Assembly (NCBI RefSeq): GCF_013488225.1 | Contig: NZ_CP041238.1 | Span: forward strand, 2,567,501-2,631,500 | DNA from: Sinorhizobium mexicanum | Lineage (GTDB): Bacteria > Pseudomonadota > Alphaproteobacteria > Rhizobiales > Rhizobiaceae | Direction of reading: 5' to 3' | Length of the DNA stretch: 64,000 bases | In this document: positions 7,797 through 16,140 of the stretch, piece after piece | Layout: every line of letters starts with the position of its first letter | Numbering within the stretch: position 1 is the stretch's first letter | Notes under the pieces: generated by a model | Seen by the model: only the letters and a program-made list of their open reading frames with translations | Database searches by the model: none | What the model was told of the DNA's origin: nothing | Translations under genes and position numbers: made by a program

Positions 7797-8153
7797 ATGC
7801 GCGCCGAAACCTACGCCGTCGTCAACCTCGCCGCCTTGAACCTGATCGAGGCGATGAGCGCCGCCTATTACGCGACCGAGGCCGAGGCCGCCGCGCGGCA
7901 TGCCTTTCGTGCGAGGGAAATGTTGAAGAAGATCGCCGCCGCGCTTGAACTGGAACATCGGCATGCGACCGTCGAGGCGGCACGCGGCGCCGAAATGGGC
8001 GAGGCGACAGGGAGCGAGGCGACAGGAGGCGAGGCAAGAGCGGGCGAAGCGAAGGCCGGCACCGCACCTCTTCGAGCGGCAAGGCCCACCTCCCCTTGCC
8101 TGACGCTCGTATCGGACCACTCGGCCGGGCCCGCAAGCCTGGCTGAACAGTAG
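7797..8153 (+). CDS. Hypothetical Ala/Glu-rich helical protein
   Basis: A 118-residue protein from the ATG at 7797; the open frame runs back to 7731, but that part lies inside a palindromic repeat and is rejected. Residues 1-55 are strongly helical (A-L-N-L-I-E-A-M-S-A-A-Y-Y-A-T-E-A-E-A). Residues 60-90 are a low-complexity E-A-x-G repeat (G-E-A-T-G-S-E-A-T-G-G-E-A). No motif is recognised. It is last in the rightward phage-like strand, 71 bases after the previous gene. Confidence 0.5.
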   Translation: MRAETYAVVNLAALNLIEAMSAAYYATEAEAAARHAFRAREMLKKIAAALELEHRHATVEAARGAEMGEATGSEATGGEARAGEAKAGTAPLRAARPTSPCLTLVSDHSAGPASLAEQ

Positions 8154-8458
8154 CCGGCTCAAGAGCAGGCGAGCGGCCAAGCACTGCTGGCACCTGTGCG
8201 TGCCTGAAAGGACACGGTCGGCGCTCCCGGGCGCTTCCGCAAAGAAGCCCGCCACCCTTCGCGGCTTCGCACTTGATCCGTATCAAGGCGCAAGCCTGCG
8301 CGAGGGCCTAACGCTTCCTTCGTGGATGGTATCCGGGCGGTTCCCGGCAATGGCCGTCCGGAGCTGCCCGCTGCAAGAAACACGCAGCAATTGAACGTGC
8401 TACAGTATCCTTCGCGCGGCCTCACAAGACCCGCGGCGCTGTCGTTCAGGAGGAAGTC
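8154..8458. other. Intergenic region with a partial repeat remnant
   Basis: No gene is supported. The segment GCTGC...GCAGCAATTGAACGTGCTACAG near 8366-8405 resembles one arm of the 100-bp double-hairpin repeat seen elsewhere, in decayed form. The last 30 bases carry the ribosome site of the next gene. Confidence 0.4.
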
Positions 8459-8917
8459 ATGTTCGTCAGGGAAATGACCGAGCAGGAATGCATCGCGCTC
8501 GTCGCCTCGGGGCGGCTCGGCCGGCTCGCCTGCTGCCGGGACGGCCGGCCCTATATCGTTCCGATCCACTATGCGCTCACCGGCCGATGCCTCTACGGCT
8601 TCTCGATGCTAGGGCAGAAGGTCGAGTGGATGCGCGACAACCCATTGGTCTGCGTCCAGATCGACGAGCTTGTGAGCCATGACCAATGGAAGAGCGTCAT
8701 CCTCTCGGGCCGCTACCAGGAATTGCCGGATACCGATCAATGGCGCCGCGAGCGCCTGCATGCCTGGTCGCTGCTCGAAAAACACGTCAACTGGTGGGAG
8801 CCCGGCGGCCTGAAGCCCGGCCCGCAGGAGATCGCCGATTCCGCCCCGCCCGTCTTCTATTGCATCGACATCGACGAGATCACCGGTCGCGCGGCGATGC
8901 CGGGCGATCCGACATGA
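8459..8917 (+). CDS. Pyridoxamine 5'-phosphate oxidase-like FMN-binding split-barrel protein
   Basis: A 152-residue cytoplasmic protein of the Pyridox_ox_2 type. The recognisable run is an N-terminal L-V-A-S-G-R-L-G-R-L-A-C, then G-R-P-Y-I-V-P-I-H-Y (residues 30-39, the usual flavin-contacting strands), Y-G-F-S-M-L-G-Q-K-V-E-W-M-R and V-C-V-Q-I-D-E. Such proteins bind FMN, F420 or haem and reduce or sequester small molecules; general-stress relatives exist. The start has a perfect CAGGAGG seven bases upstream. It stands alone: upstream is repeat debris, and downstream greA converges on it. The substrate is unknown. Confidence 0.85.
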   Translation: MFVREMTEQECIALVASGRLGRLACCRDGRPYIVPIHYALTGRCLYGFSMLGQKVEWMRDNPLVCVQIDELVSHDQWKSVILSGRYQELPDTDQWRRERLHAWSLLEKHVNWWEPGGLKPGPQEIADSAPPVFYCIDIDEITGRAAMPGDPT

Positions 8918-8968
8918 CGAAAAAGGCTTGCAGAGCCCTTGCACCCTCCGGGTGGCGACACCAGCACC

Positions 8969-9451
8969 CTACGCGATGGCGATGATCTCGAGCTCCTGAT
9001 CGCCGACGCTCACGACGTCGCCGACGGCCCTGCCCCTCAGAATCCTTGCCACCGGGGAAACATAGGAAATCGACCCGGCCTTGGGATCGGCTTCGTCCTC
9101 GCCGACGATCCGATAGGTCTGCACGCGCCCGTCGTCACGGCTGAAGGTGACCGTGCTGCCAAAGGCAACCGTTTCGGTCGATGTCGGGTCGGGAACAAGC
9201 TCAGCCGTGCGAACGCGCTCCGCAAAGTAGCGCAGGTCACGCAAGGGGCTTGCGGCCTGCCGCCGTCGTTCGTTCACGTCCTCGATCGCGCTCGTCGCAT
9301 CACAGGCCTCGCGCGCCTGCCGGAGCTGCATTTCGAGCGCCTTCAACCCCGCTTCCGTGACCAGGTTCGGATGGGGTGAAATCGGTCGATCGGGCAGCAG
9401 GGTTTCCGCAGCCGTTTCGGCACTCTCTTCCTTGACGAAGGCAACGCTCAA
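8969..9451 (-). CDS. GreA/GreB-family transcription elongation factor (paralogue)
   Basis: A 160-residue protein. After a divergent first 25 residues, the N-terminal coiled coil is recognisable (N-L-V-T-E-A-G-L-K-A-L-E-M-Q-L; E-D-V-N-E-R-R-R-Q-A-A). The C-terminal GreA/B domain has V-A-F-G-S-T-V-T-F, Y-R-I-V-G-E-D-E-A-D-P-K-A-G and a terminal I-S-Y-V-S-P-V-A-R-I-L-R-G. Gre factors insert the coiled coil into the RNA polymerase secondary channel and stimulate cleavage of backtracked RNA. The usual tip acids are not clearly placed, so it may be a regulatory variant. The most plausible start is a TTG at 9451 (L-S-V-A-F-V-K-E-E-S); no in-frame ATG exists before 9817. Its 5' part is duplicated at 18430-18635. 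Confidence 0.8.
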   Translation of the reverse strand: MSVAFVKEESAETAAETLLPDRPISPHPNLVTEAGLKALEMQLRQAREACDATSAIEDVNERRRQAASPLRDLRYFAERVRTAELVPDPTSTETVAFGSTVTFSRDDGRVQTYRIVGEDEADPKAGSISYVSPVARILRGRAVGDVVSVGDQELEIIAIA

Positions 9452-10085
9452 GATCGGACTCCATTCAGACGCGGTGGGCTCTTGCGGGGCATGGGGCAAA
9501 GCCCCTGTTCTAGCACCACGGTTGCGGCGACGATCGTCCACCGCTCGGCGGACGGCGCCAATCAACCTTATACGATGTTTCCGACGGTCAGCGCGACTGG
9601 AATAACGCGTCCCTGGACAAGGCAGTGCAGTGCCGAGCCTTGTCTGCGCCCGATGGTCGATGTCGCATTGCGCCAGAGCGGAAGTTTGCGGCTGGCTGAT
9701 CGATGACCGCTGTCGACCCAAAGCAGCCACTCGTTCCGGCGAGCCGACCGTCTGCAATGGGTGGAAATGCGATCCTCTCCAACATAGACGCTCTGGAGCG
9801 CCAACAGCAGCTACCAAACGTCCCTACAAAGGTAACGCAGATCAAGTGAGCACCCCCCCGGCTGGGCCACTGCAGTCGAGGCGGATGGTGAGATCGAGGG
9901 CACTGCGGTGGCCTCCCTGTAAACCAACGGTTTGCTGCGAGTGCAGCCGCTCACGACGGCAAAGACGAGAGATCGCGGCATCGGACGGCAGCGAGCGTGT
10001 TAACGATCGCATCTCTCGAGCTTACCCATAACGACATCTGTCCTCGGAAAGCAAAATTCGCCGAATAGGAAACTCCCTCGGCGCG
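9452..10085. other. Intergenic region between greA paralogue and outer-membrane protein gene
   Basis: No gene is supported in about 630 bases. The stretch 9247-9680 has a second, slightly diverged copy at 18430-18805. Inside it, the block 9568-9605 lies in the opposite orientation to the copy at 18693-18729. The rest (9700-10085) shows no recognised repeat or promoter. The in-frame upward extension of greA to 9817 looks non-coding. Confidence 0.5.
9568..9605 (+). repeat. 38-bp block inverted relative to its duplicate at 18693-18729
   Basis: The core here is CGATGTTTCCGACGGTCAGC. In the duplicate it reads as its reverse complement, while the sequence on the right-hand side (ACGCG(T/G)CCCT...) keeps the same orientation in both. 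Block ends are TTAT/ATAA. This points to a local inversion in one copy. Confidence 0.7.
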
Positions 10086-10877
10086 CTAGAACCGCGCCAC
10101 GAGGCCGAGAATTGGACCCTGCTGCACGACGTCGAATACGAATCCGTCATTGCTGTAGTCCACCCCGAGGGCACGGTAGCCGGCCACTGCCGAAACCGTG
10201 TCGCTGAACCGATAGCCGATCGCGGCGGCGACGTCCCAGTCAAGATCGGCCTGCCCGGCGCCGATCAGGCCCCATCCAGTCAGATAGATTTCCGGCGTCA
10301 ACGAATAGGTGCCGCGAAATCCGGCCAATCCATCCACCCACGTGGCGTCGTCCTTCCTGGAAACCCCATCGAGAAGGCCGCCGCTGAAGGAAAGCTCGCT
10401 TTCGACCGACCACACGCGTAGACCGCCGACGATATCAATCCGCGCGGAACTGTCTTCAAAGAGGGCGTAGCCGACGCCGAGCAACCCGGCGAAGGTTTCG
10501 GACGAAAGTTCGACGTCGTCCGCGAGGATACCCCTCGGCGTTCCATCTTGGCCTGATATCTTCGTGTACATCGCGTCGCCGAAGATGCTGTAGGGTCCGT
10601 AGCGGGCCTCGCCGATGGCCATGGCGCCGAAATCGAGATGATCGAAGATATCGCTGAAGCTCGCGTCGACATGGGATTCCGGCAATGCGAATTGTGCTAC
10701 GTCTCCGGACAGGCCCGCCGCCCAGAAATAGGGCGCGAATGAAAACGTCCAGCCGCTGTCCGTGGTCGTCTGCTGAACCTCAGGGGTCATTGGAGAATAG
10801 ATATCTGCCGCCCAGGCACCTCCGGCGATAAGACAGCTACCGATAGACGCCAGCGTTCGAATGATGCACGAGCCCAT
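10086..10877 (-). CDS. Outer-membrane beta-barrel protein, exported
   Basis: A 263-residue protein with a Sec signal peptide (M-G-S-C-I-I-R-T-L-A-S...G-G-A-W-A-A-D; cleavage near residue 24). The mature part alternates aromatic and glycine residues in strands typical of 8-strand barrels: W-T-F-S-F-A-P-Y-F-W-A-A-G-L, G-D-A-M-Y-T-K-I, A-G-L-L-G-V-G-Y, W-D-V-A-A-A-I-G-Y-R-F. It ends in the barrel C-terminal signature G-L-V-A-R-F with terminal Phe. The ATG at 10877 follows AGGGGGA. The frame is open to 10982, but the signal peptide fixes the start. It is single and divergent from the DUF3604 operon. Function is unknown. Confidence 0.8.
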   Translation of the reverse strand: MGSCIIRTLASIGSCLIAGGAWAADIYSPMTPEVQQTTTDSGWTFSFAPYFWAAGLSGDVAQFALPESHVDASFSDIFDHLDFGAMAIGEARYGPYSIFGDAMYTKISGQDGTPRGILADDVELSSETFAGLLGVGYALFEDSSARIDIVGGLRVWSVESELSFSGGLLDGVSRKDDATWVDGLAGFRGTYSLTPEIYLTGWGLIGAGQADLDWDVAAAIGYRFSDTVSAVAGYRALGVDYSNDGFVFDVVQQGPILGLVARF

Positions 10878-11211
10878 TGTTCCCCCTGATTTTCGATCAC
10901 TCGATGACCCTGGCTTCGCCAAGTCGAACGAGTCAACGTGGACGAATGTTCGCAAGCAAGCTGTCTTTCGCCCGAAGCACAAGCTATCGGAGTATTAGCT
11001 GAAAATCAAAAGACATCTCTGCCTTAAATCAGGGACATTCCCGTGACGCTTCGGCTGAAAGGCGGACGCGAGCAAAGCCCGCTGAACCATCCGAGTGGGC
11101 TATTGTCGTTGGGTATTAAATCTGCAACAACTAGCCGCAATACTACTCTGCATATCCATGCAGCTCGCATTGCAATTCACCGCAGGTTCCGCCGAGGGAA
11201 GGATGCATACG

Positions 11212-13419
11212 ATGTGCCGGATGAACAGACGACCATTCTTGCTTTCTTCAACAATCCTCGTTTTTGCCGCTACGTCCGTCGTCGCGCAGGAGCGCCACGC
11301 CTTTTTCGGGCAGACCCACCAGCACACGAGTTGGTCGCTGGATGCTTACATCATCGGCAACACGGTCACTGGGCCGGAGGAGGCCTACCAATACTCGATG
11401 GGGCGGACCATCAAGCATCCTGCGGGCTACGACGTGCAGATCAAGACGCCCCTCGATTTCCAAGGCGTTACGGATCATTCCGAGTATGTCGGCGTCGTCC
11501 GACTTGCCAACGATCCGACCTCGTCGATCAGCAAGCTTCCCGTTGCCGCGAAGCTGAAGGTCACCAAAGACAACGGCCCGATGAAAATCTTCCAATGGAT
11601 GGCTGGAAGTATCGCCAGCGGTAAACCCATCCCGGAACTGCTGGACCCAAAGCTCACCGGTTCGGTGTGGAGTCAGAACACTGCCATTGCCGACAAGTAC
11701 AATAAGCCGGGGCAATTCACGACCTTCTGTTCGTACGAGTGGACGTCGATGCCCAATAATCAGAACATGCACCGCAATGTTTTCTTCAAGGATTGTTCCA
11801 AATTACCGGAGGCTCCGTTCTCCGCGATTGAGTCCGACCACCCGGAGGACCTTTGGAACTGGATGGACGGCCAGCGCAAGGCGGGGAACGATGTGCTCGC
11901 CATTTCGCACAATGCCAACCTGTCCAACGGCATCATGTTTCCGACCGATGTGGACAGCAAGGGCAATCCGTTGGATGCGGCCTGGGCACAGCAGCGCATG
12001 ACCAACGAGCCTCTGACCGAGATCAAACAGGTGAAGGGCGTCTCAGAAACCCACCCCGATCTCTCGCCCAATGACGAATTCGCCAATTACGAGATCATGA
12101 ATTACCTCATCGGCCTCGACAACAGCACCTCGAAACTACACGGGAGCTATACGCGAGAAGCCTATGAAAACGGCCTGGCGATGCAGGCGACGCGTGGGTA
12201 CAACCCGTACAAATTCGGTGTGGTTGGCGCAGGCGACTCGCACAACACCGTGACCGCCTACTCGCAATCGAACTTTTTCGGCGCTCATGGTCTGGTCGAT
12301 GCCACGCCGGAAGCTCGTCTTGCGGGTAAGGTGGCGTCCGGCATGAACATCCTGCAGACCGGAACCTCGGGTCTGACGGTCGTCTGGGCGGAGGAGAACA
12401 CCCGCGAGTCGATCTTCGCCGCGATGCAGCGCAAGGAAGTCTATGGCACGAGTGGCGTGCGTATCCAGGCACGCATGTTCGGCGGATGGGATTATGACAA
12501 GGGACTTCTGGCGGATGCCGACTGGCCGAAGACTGCCTACGCCAGTGGCGTGCCGATGGGCGGCGATCTACCGGCGGCCGAGGGCAAGGTTCCCTCCTTC
12601 GTCGTCGCGGCGGTCAAAGACCCGGCGGACGGAAATCTCGACCGGATACAGATCATCAAGGGATGGACCAAACACGGCCAGGTTTTCGAGAAGGTTTTCG
12701 ACGTCGCCTGGTCCGGCACTCGCCAGCCCGATCCTGCGAGCGGCAAGCTGCCTCCTGTCGGCAGCACCGTCGACATCACCAAGGCAACCTACACCAACGA
12801 CATCGGTTCGGTGGAACTCAAGGCGGTCTGGACGGACCCGGAGTTCGATCCCAGCCTGCACGCTTTCTATTACGCACGCGTGCTGCAGATTCCGACGCCG
12901 CGCTGGAGCACCTACGATGCCGTGAAGCTCGGTATCCTGCCGCCGAGCAATGCGCCCGCCACCGTGCAGGAACGCGCCTGGACGACGCCGATCTGGTACA
13001 CGCCGACGCCAGGGCAGATCGCAAAGGGTGCACGTGGCCTGATGGTTGCCGATCTGACCAAATCTGGATCCACGGCCCTGACCGACGATCAACTGAAACA
13101 ACTCATCGTCGGCAAGGCTTTCAGAGTTCGCAACACGGTGACGGACGAGAACTTCCAGGTCTTGTTCGGTGACGATGGACAGCGCATCGTGACGCAGCTC
13201 AACGACGGCCCGCCCAAAGCAGACGACCTGCTGCAGGTCATGCACACGCCCATCTCGGGATCGACGGCGGCCTATGAAATCCGTGACGGTCACATCGTCA
13301 CGACGATCGACGGGACACCGTTCGAACTGACCGTCTATAGCTCCGGCGACAAATACATCGCCGCTCGCAGCAATGAGTTCGGCTACGCGAACTACGAGGT
13401 GCAGGCCGTGGTGCAGTGA
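11212..13419 (+). CDS. DUF3604 protein, exported PHP-like metal-dependent hydrolase
   Basis: About 735 residues. The signal peptide M-N-R-R-P-F-L-L-S-S-T-I-L-V-F-A-A-T-S ends at V-V-A-Q, so it acts in the periplasm. The mature start F-F-G-Q-T-H-Q-H-T-S-W-S-L-D-A carries the paired-His metal motif, and further ligands lie in G-V-T-D-H-S-E-Y-V, A-I-S-H-N-A-N-L and G-A-G-D-S-H-N. These are the hallmarks of DUF3604, whose substrates are not established. The ATG at 11212 has AGGGAAGG about nine bases upstream; 11203 and 11221 are alternatives. Downstream genes follow within 25 bases or overlap (parvulin isomerase, HupE/UreJ), forming an operon that looks conserved in organisation. Role in the operon is inferred. 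Confidence 0.87.
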   Translation: MCRMNRRPFLLSSTILVFAATSVVAQERHAFFGQTHQHTSWSLDAYIIGNTVTGPEEAYQYSMGRTIKHPAGYDVQIKTPLDFQGVTDHSEYVGVVRLANDPTSSISKLPVAAKLKVTKDNGPMKIFQWMAGSIASGKPIPELLDPKLTGSVWSQNTAIADKYNKPGQFTTFCSYEWTSMPNNQNMHRNVFFKDCSKLPEAPFSAIESDHPEDLWNWMDGQRKAGNDVLAISHNANLSNGIMFPTDVDSKGNPLDAAWAQQRMTNEPLTEIKQVKGVSETHPDLSPNDEFANYEIMNYLIGLDNSTSKLHGSYTREAYENGLAMQATRGYNPYKFGVVGAGDSHNTVTAYSQSNFFGAHGLVDATPEARLAGKVASGMNILQTGTSGLTVVWAEENTRESIFAAMQRKEVYGTSGVRIQARMFGGWDYDKGLLADADWPKTAYASGVPMGGDLPAAEGKVPSFVVAAVKDPADGNLDRIQIIKGWTKHGQVFEKVFDVAWSGTRQPDPASGKLPPVGSTVDITKATYTNDIGSVELKAVWTDPEFDPSLHAFYYARVLQIPTPRWSTYDAVKLGILPPSNAPATVQERAWTTPIWYTPTPGQIAKGARGLMVADLTKSGSTALTDDQLKQLIVGKAFRVRNTVTDENFQVLFGDDGQRIVTQLNDGPPKADDLLQVMHTPISGSTAAYEIRDGHIVTTIDGTPFELTVYSSGDKYIAARSNEFGYANYEVQAVVQ

Positions 13420-13444
13420 GGAAGGCGTCGGGGAGACGGCTACC

Positions 13445-14416
13445 ATGAAACTGTTTCCGATTGCACCTGAACCCTCGACCGAACCAGTCGACGACATGGT
13501 GAACAGCAAGTGGCAAAACGTTCTCCGCGAGCCGCTGCTGCACTTCCTCGTTGTTGGTTGCGTACTATTCGGCGGCTACCACTTCCTCAATCCCGGACAG
13601 GAAGAGGCGGCTGAAGCGCAAGAGATCGTGTTGACCAAGGACGATGTGCGGCAACTGGCGATTAGCTGGCTGGCGCAGGGACGGTCGGCTCCCACGCCCG
13701 AGCAGATTATTGGCTTGGCGGAGCAAAAGGTCACCCAGGAAATCCTCTTCCGCGAAGCCGTAGCCCTTGGGCTCGACCGGGACGACGAGGTGGTGAAACG
13801 CAGGCTCGCCCAGAAGATGGACTTCCTTGCCGCCGATGTGGCGACATTGCAGGAGCCGACCACCGAGCAACTGAAGACCTGGTTCAGTGTCAATTCGGGG
13901 CGATTCGCGCTGCCTGCGCATGCAAGCTTCCGGCATCTGTATTTCTCGCCCGACAAGCACGGCAAGGCAGCCCGCGTGGCTGCGGATGCCGCACTTGCGA
14001 GAATCGGCGGACGGCCGCCGGAGGAAGCTGCCGCCGTCGGCGACCCCTTCATGTTCCAGAGCCATTACCGGAACGCCACCCCCGAACAGATGGCGAAGGA
14101 GTTCGGGCCAGCGTTCTCCGAGGCGCTGTTTCAGCTCACGCCCGGCAAGTGGGAGGGACCTATCCAATCCGGATATGGATGGCATCTCGTCTGGGTCGAC
14201 GCCATGGAGCCCGGCCGCGTTCCGGCATTCACGGAGGTTATTCCCAGCGTCAAGGCCGGGTGGATCGAAGACCAATATCGCGAGATAAGACGCATTGCGT
14301 TGGATGAGATGCGGTCCCGATATGTCGTCACCGTTCCTGAGATCGACGCCACCGACCTCCGAGACCTGCGGGTGCCCGCTGGAGCCGGCGCTCAGTTCGA
14401 AGTGCCCACACAATGA
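13445..14416 (+). CDS. Membrane-anchored parvulin-type peptidyl-prolyl isomerase
   Basis: A 323-residue protein with a single N-terminal membrane segment (L-L-H-F-L-V-V-G-C-V-L-F-G-G-Y, about residues 33-50), then a helical SurA-like N-domain and a parvulin core. Core motifs are A-S-F-R-H-L-Y-F-S, A-F-S-E-A-L-F-Q-L-T-P-G-K-W-E-G-P-I and Q-S-G-Y-G-W-H-L-V-W-V. The domain should face the periplasm and fold exported clients. It begins 25 bases after the DUF3604 stop, and its stop overlaps the next start (ATGA), so translation is coupled. A foldase next to a large exported metalloenzyme suggests dedicated maturation (inference). The ATG at 13445 fits the hydrophilic N-tail before the membrane span. 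Confidence 0.88.
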   Translation: MKLFPIAPEPSTEPVDDMVNSKWQNVLREPLLHFLVVGCVLFGGYHFLNPGQEEAAEAQEIVLTKDDVRQLAISWLAQGRSAPTPEQIIGLAEQKVTQEILFREAVALGLDRDDEVVKRRLAQKMDFLAADVATLQEPTTEQLKTWFSVNSGRFALPAHASFRHLYFSPDKHGKAARVAADAALARIGGRPPEEAAAVGDPFMFQSHYRNATPEQMAKEFGPAFSEALFQLTPGKWEGPIQSGYGWHLVWVDAMEPGRVPAFTEVIPSVKAGWIEDQYREIRRIALDEMRSRYVVTVPEIDATDLRDLRVPAGAGAQFEVPTQ

Positions 14417-15438
14417 GCCTACGAATCCTGTTGCCAGCGACGCTTTGGCATTTGCTTGGCTGCCTCGCCCTAGCCGTTTTTGCGTCGACGTTGAACGCTG
14501 CTGCCCACGAGATACGGCCCGCCTACCTGCAGATCGATGAGACCGCCCCAGGCCGTTACACGGTCACATGGCGCACCCCCATCTTCTCCGGAATGCGCCT
14601 TCCGGTTGTTCTGCGATTTCCGGAGGGCGTACGCAACGTGACGGCTCCGGCAGTCCGCGACCTTCCGGATTCGCTTGTCGAAACGCGTCTGATCGAGACA
14701 GTCGATGGAAGTCTTTCCGACAAACGGATCGAGTTTGTCGGACTGGAAGCGACGATCACCAACGTCCTGGTGCGCGTGCATTCGCTTGAGGGCCTGGTCA
14801 CCACCGAGATGGTCCACCCGTCCCAGCCCTGGGTCGAGATTGCTGCTCGCCCTGAACGTCTCGATGTCGCCAGGACTTTCATTGCCCATGGCATAGAGCA
14901 CATCCTGTTCGGCTACGATCATTTGCTGTTCGTGCTGGCGTTGATCCTGATCGCGCGCGACTGGCGCGCACTGCTGTTGACGGTCACCGCATTTACCCTT
15001 GCCCATTCCATCACGCTCACGCTGGCGACACTGGGATTCGTCAACGTCCCCGGTCCCCCCGTCGAAGCGGCGATCGCCTTTAGCATCCTGCTGCTTGCAT
15101 GCGAGATCATTCGCATCGACCGCGGTCAGCCCAGTTTGACGGCGCGACGGCCATGGCTGGTCGCCTTTGCCTTCGGACTGTTGCACGGGTTGGGGTTTGC
15201 CGGTGCGCTGGCGGATCTGGCGCTTCCCAAGAGCGATATCCCCTTCACCCTGCTGTTCTTCAACGTCGGCGTCGAGCTCGGGCAACTATTGTTCATCGCG
15301 GCGGTGATCGCGATTGTCGCAGCCCTGAGGTTGGCCTTGCAGTCGATCCTGGACGGTCGCGCGGCATATCTCGCCTCAACTTACGCGGTCGGCGCGATGG
15401 CATCGTTCTGGTTCATCGAGCGCGTGGCAGCATTTTGA
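14413..15438 (+). CDS. HupE/UreJ-family membrane protein with large N-terminal periplasmic domain
   Basis: A 341-residue protein. A signal peptide ends near A-A-A-H-E, and mature His is followed by a ~135-residue periplasmic beta-rich domain (E-I-R-P-A-Y-L-Q-I-D-E). Next come about six membrane helices with HupE/UreJ signatures: G-I-E-H-I-L-F-G-Y-D-H-L-L-F-V, F-T-L-A-H-S-I-T-L and G-L-L-H-G-L-G-F-A-G. The conserved His/Asp in H-x(4)-G-x-D-H resemble the metal-binding helix of nickel/cobalt transporters; HupE and UreJ are linked to nickel uptake. The start overlaps the isomerase stop by four bases. No hydrogenase or urease gene is present here, so the metal is more likely meant for the DUF3604 enzyme (inference). 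Confidence 0.88.
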   Translation: MSLRILLPATLWHLLGCLALAVFASTLNAAAHEIRPAYLQIDETAPGRYTVTWRTPIFSGMRLPVVLRFPEGVRNVTAPAVRDLPDSLVETRLIETVDGSLSDKRIEFVGLEATITNVLVRVHSLEGLVTTEMVHPSQPWVEIAARPERLDVARTFIAHGIEHILFGYDHLLFVLALILIARDWRALLLTVTAFTLAHSITLTLATLGFVNVPGPPVEAAIAFSILLLACEIIRIDRGQPSLTARRPWLVAFAFGLLHGLGFAGALADLALPKSDIPFTLLFFNVGVELGQLLFIAAVIAIVAALRLALQSILDGRAAYLASTYAVGAMASFWFIERVAAF

Positions 15439-15489
15439 AGCGGCAGACGCGGCATAAACCAATGGCCAGTATCAAGGAGGAACAACGCC

Positions 15490-16140
15490 ATGCAGTTCAA
15501 ACTGGAATCTTTGGGTTTGGCGATCACGCTTGCGCTGGTGGTGATCGGGGGCGCATCGGCACAGGAACAGCAGAATGCCATCAGGGCTCCGGCGACGAAG
15601 ACGATTGGATCGGCAAAGCCCCAGGTTGAGCCGTCATTGATCGTACTCAATTCGAAGGGAGCAAGCATGAAGGACGGTAAACTCGTCCTGACCGGGGTAT
15701 CGCCCAATTCAATCGTTTTCGCCGACCGGCCGGTGCGGGCGGCGGGCCACGTGCTCACCGCACACCTCATCGAAGAATGGGGTTCCGGCAAGGACAGTTT
15801 TGCGGCCGATCCTCCCAATGCGACCGTGTCCGTACTCAGCAAGGACGGTGGTGACGTTGTTGACGCAGTCGTCACATTGGATGCGCCGAAGATGGAAGGG
15901 GACGAGCTGACTTTCAACGTCAATGTGCTGGAAGGCAGCCTCGAGGGCGGCGACGGGCCGGCATCGACCTTCATCGACATCATCGGCATGCCGCTCACCC
16001 CGCGTTCCTTCGCGGGCGTTGCCCGCCGAACCGCAGTCCGGGGGGCCTGGTATGGCGGCGCTGTCGCCGGAGCGGCCATGGCGGCTCCGTATTATGGGCG
16101 GCCAGCCTGCGGTTATTATCCCTATCCGCCCTGCTACTGA
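15490..16140 (+). CDS. Secreted protein with Gly/Tyr/Pro-rich tail, last gene of DUF3604 operon
   Basis: A 216-residue protein with a clear signal peptide (L-A-I-T-L-A-L-V-V-I-G-G-A-S-A-Q). The middle has alternating beta-type stretches (D-G-K-L-V-L-T-G-V-S; H-V-L-T-A-H-L-I-E-E-W), then a short hydrophobic A/G segment (G-G-A-V-A-G-A-A-M-A-A) and a tail Y-Y-G-R-P-A-C-G-Y-Y-P-Y-P-P-C-Y with two cysteines. It is unrecognised. CAAGGAGG lies before the ATG, 51 bases after the HupE stop. The tail could be a metal-binding or surface-exposed element; this is speculation from composition only. Confidence 0.75.
   Translation: MQFKLESLGLAITLALVVIGGASAQEQQNAIRAPATKTIGSAKPQVEPSLIVLNSKGASMKDGKLVLTGVSPNSIVFADRPVRAAGHVLTAHLIEEWGSGKDSFAADPPNATVSVLSKDGGDVVDAVVTLDAPKMEGDELTFNVNVLEGSLEGGDGPASTFIDIIGMPLTPRSFAGVARRTAVRGAWYGGAVAGAAMAAPYYGRPACGYYPYPPCY

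Noticed and set aside
9452..9817. N-terminal extension of the greA paralogue to an ATG at 9817
   Set aside because: The extra 122 residues look non-coding and part of the sequence is inverted in the duplicate, so the TTG at 9451 is preferred.
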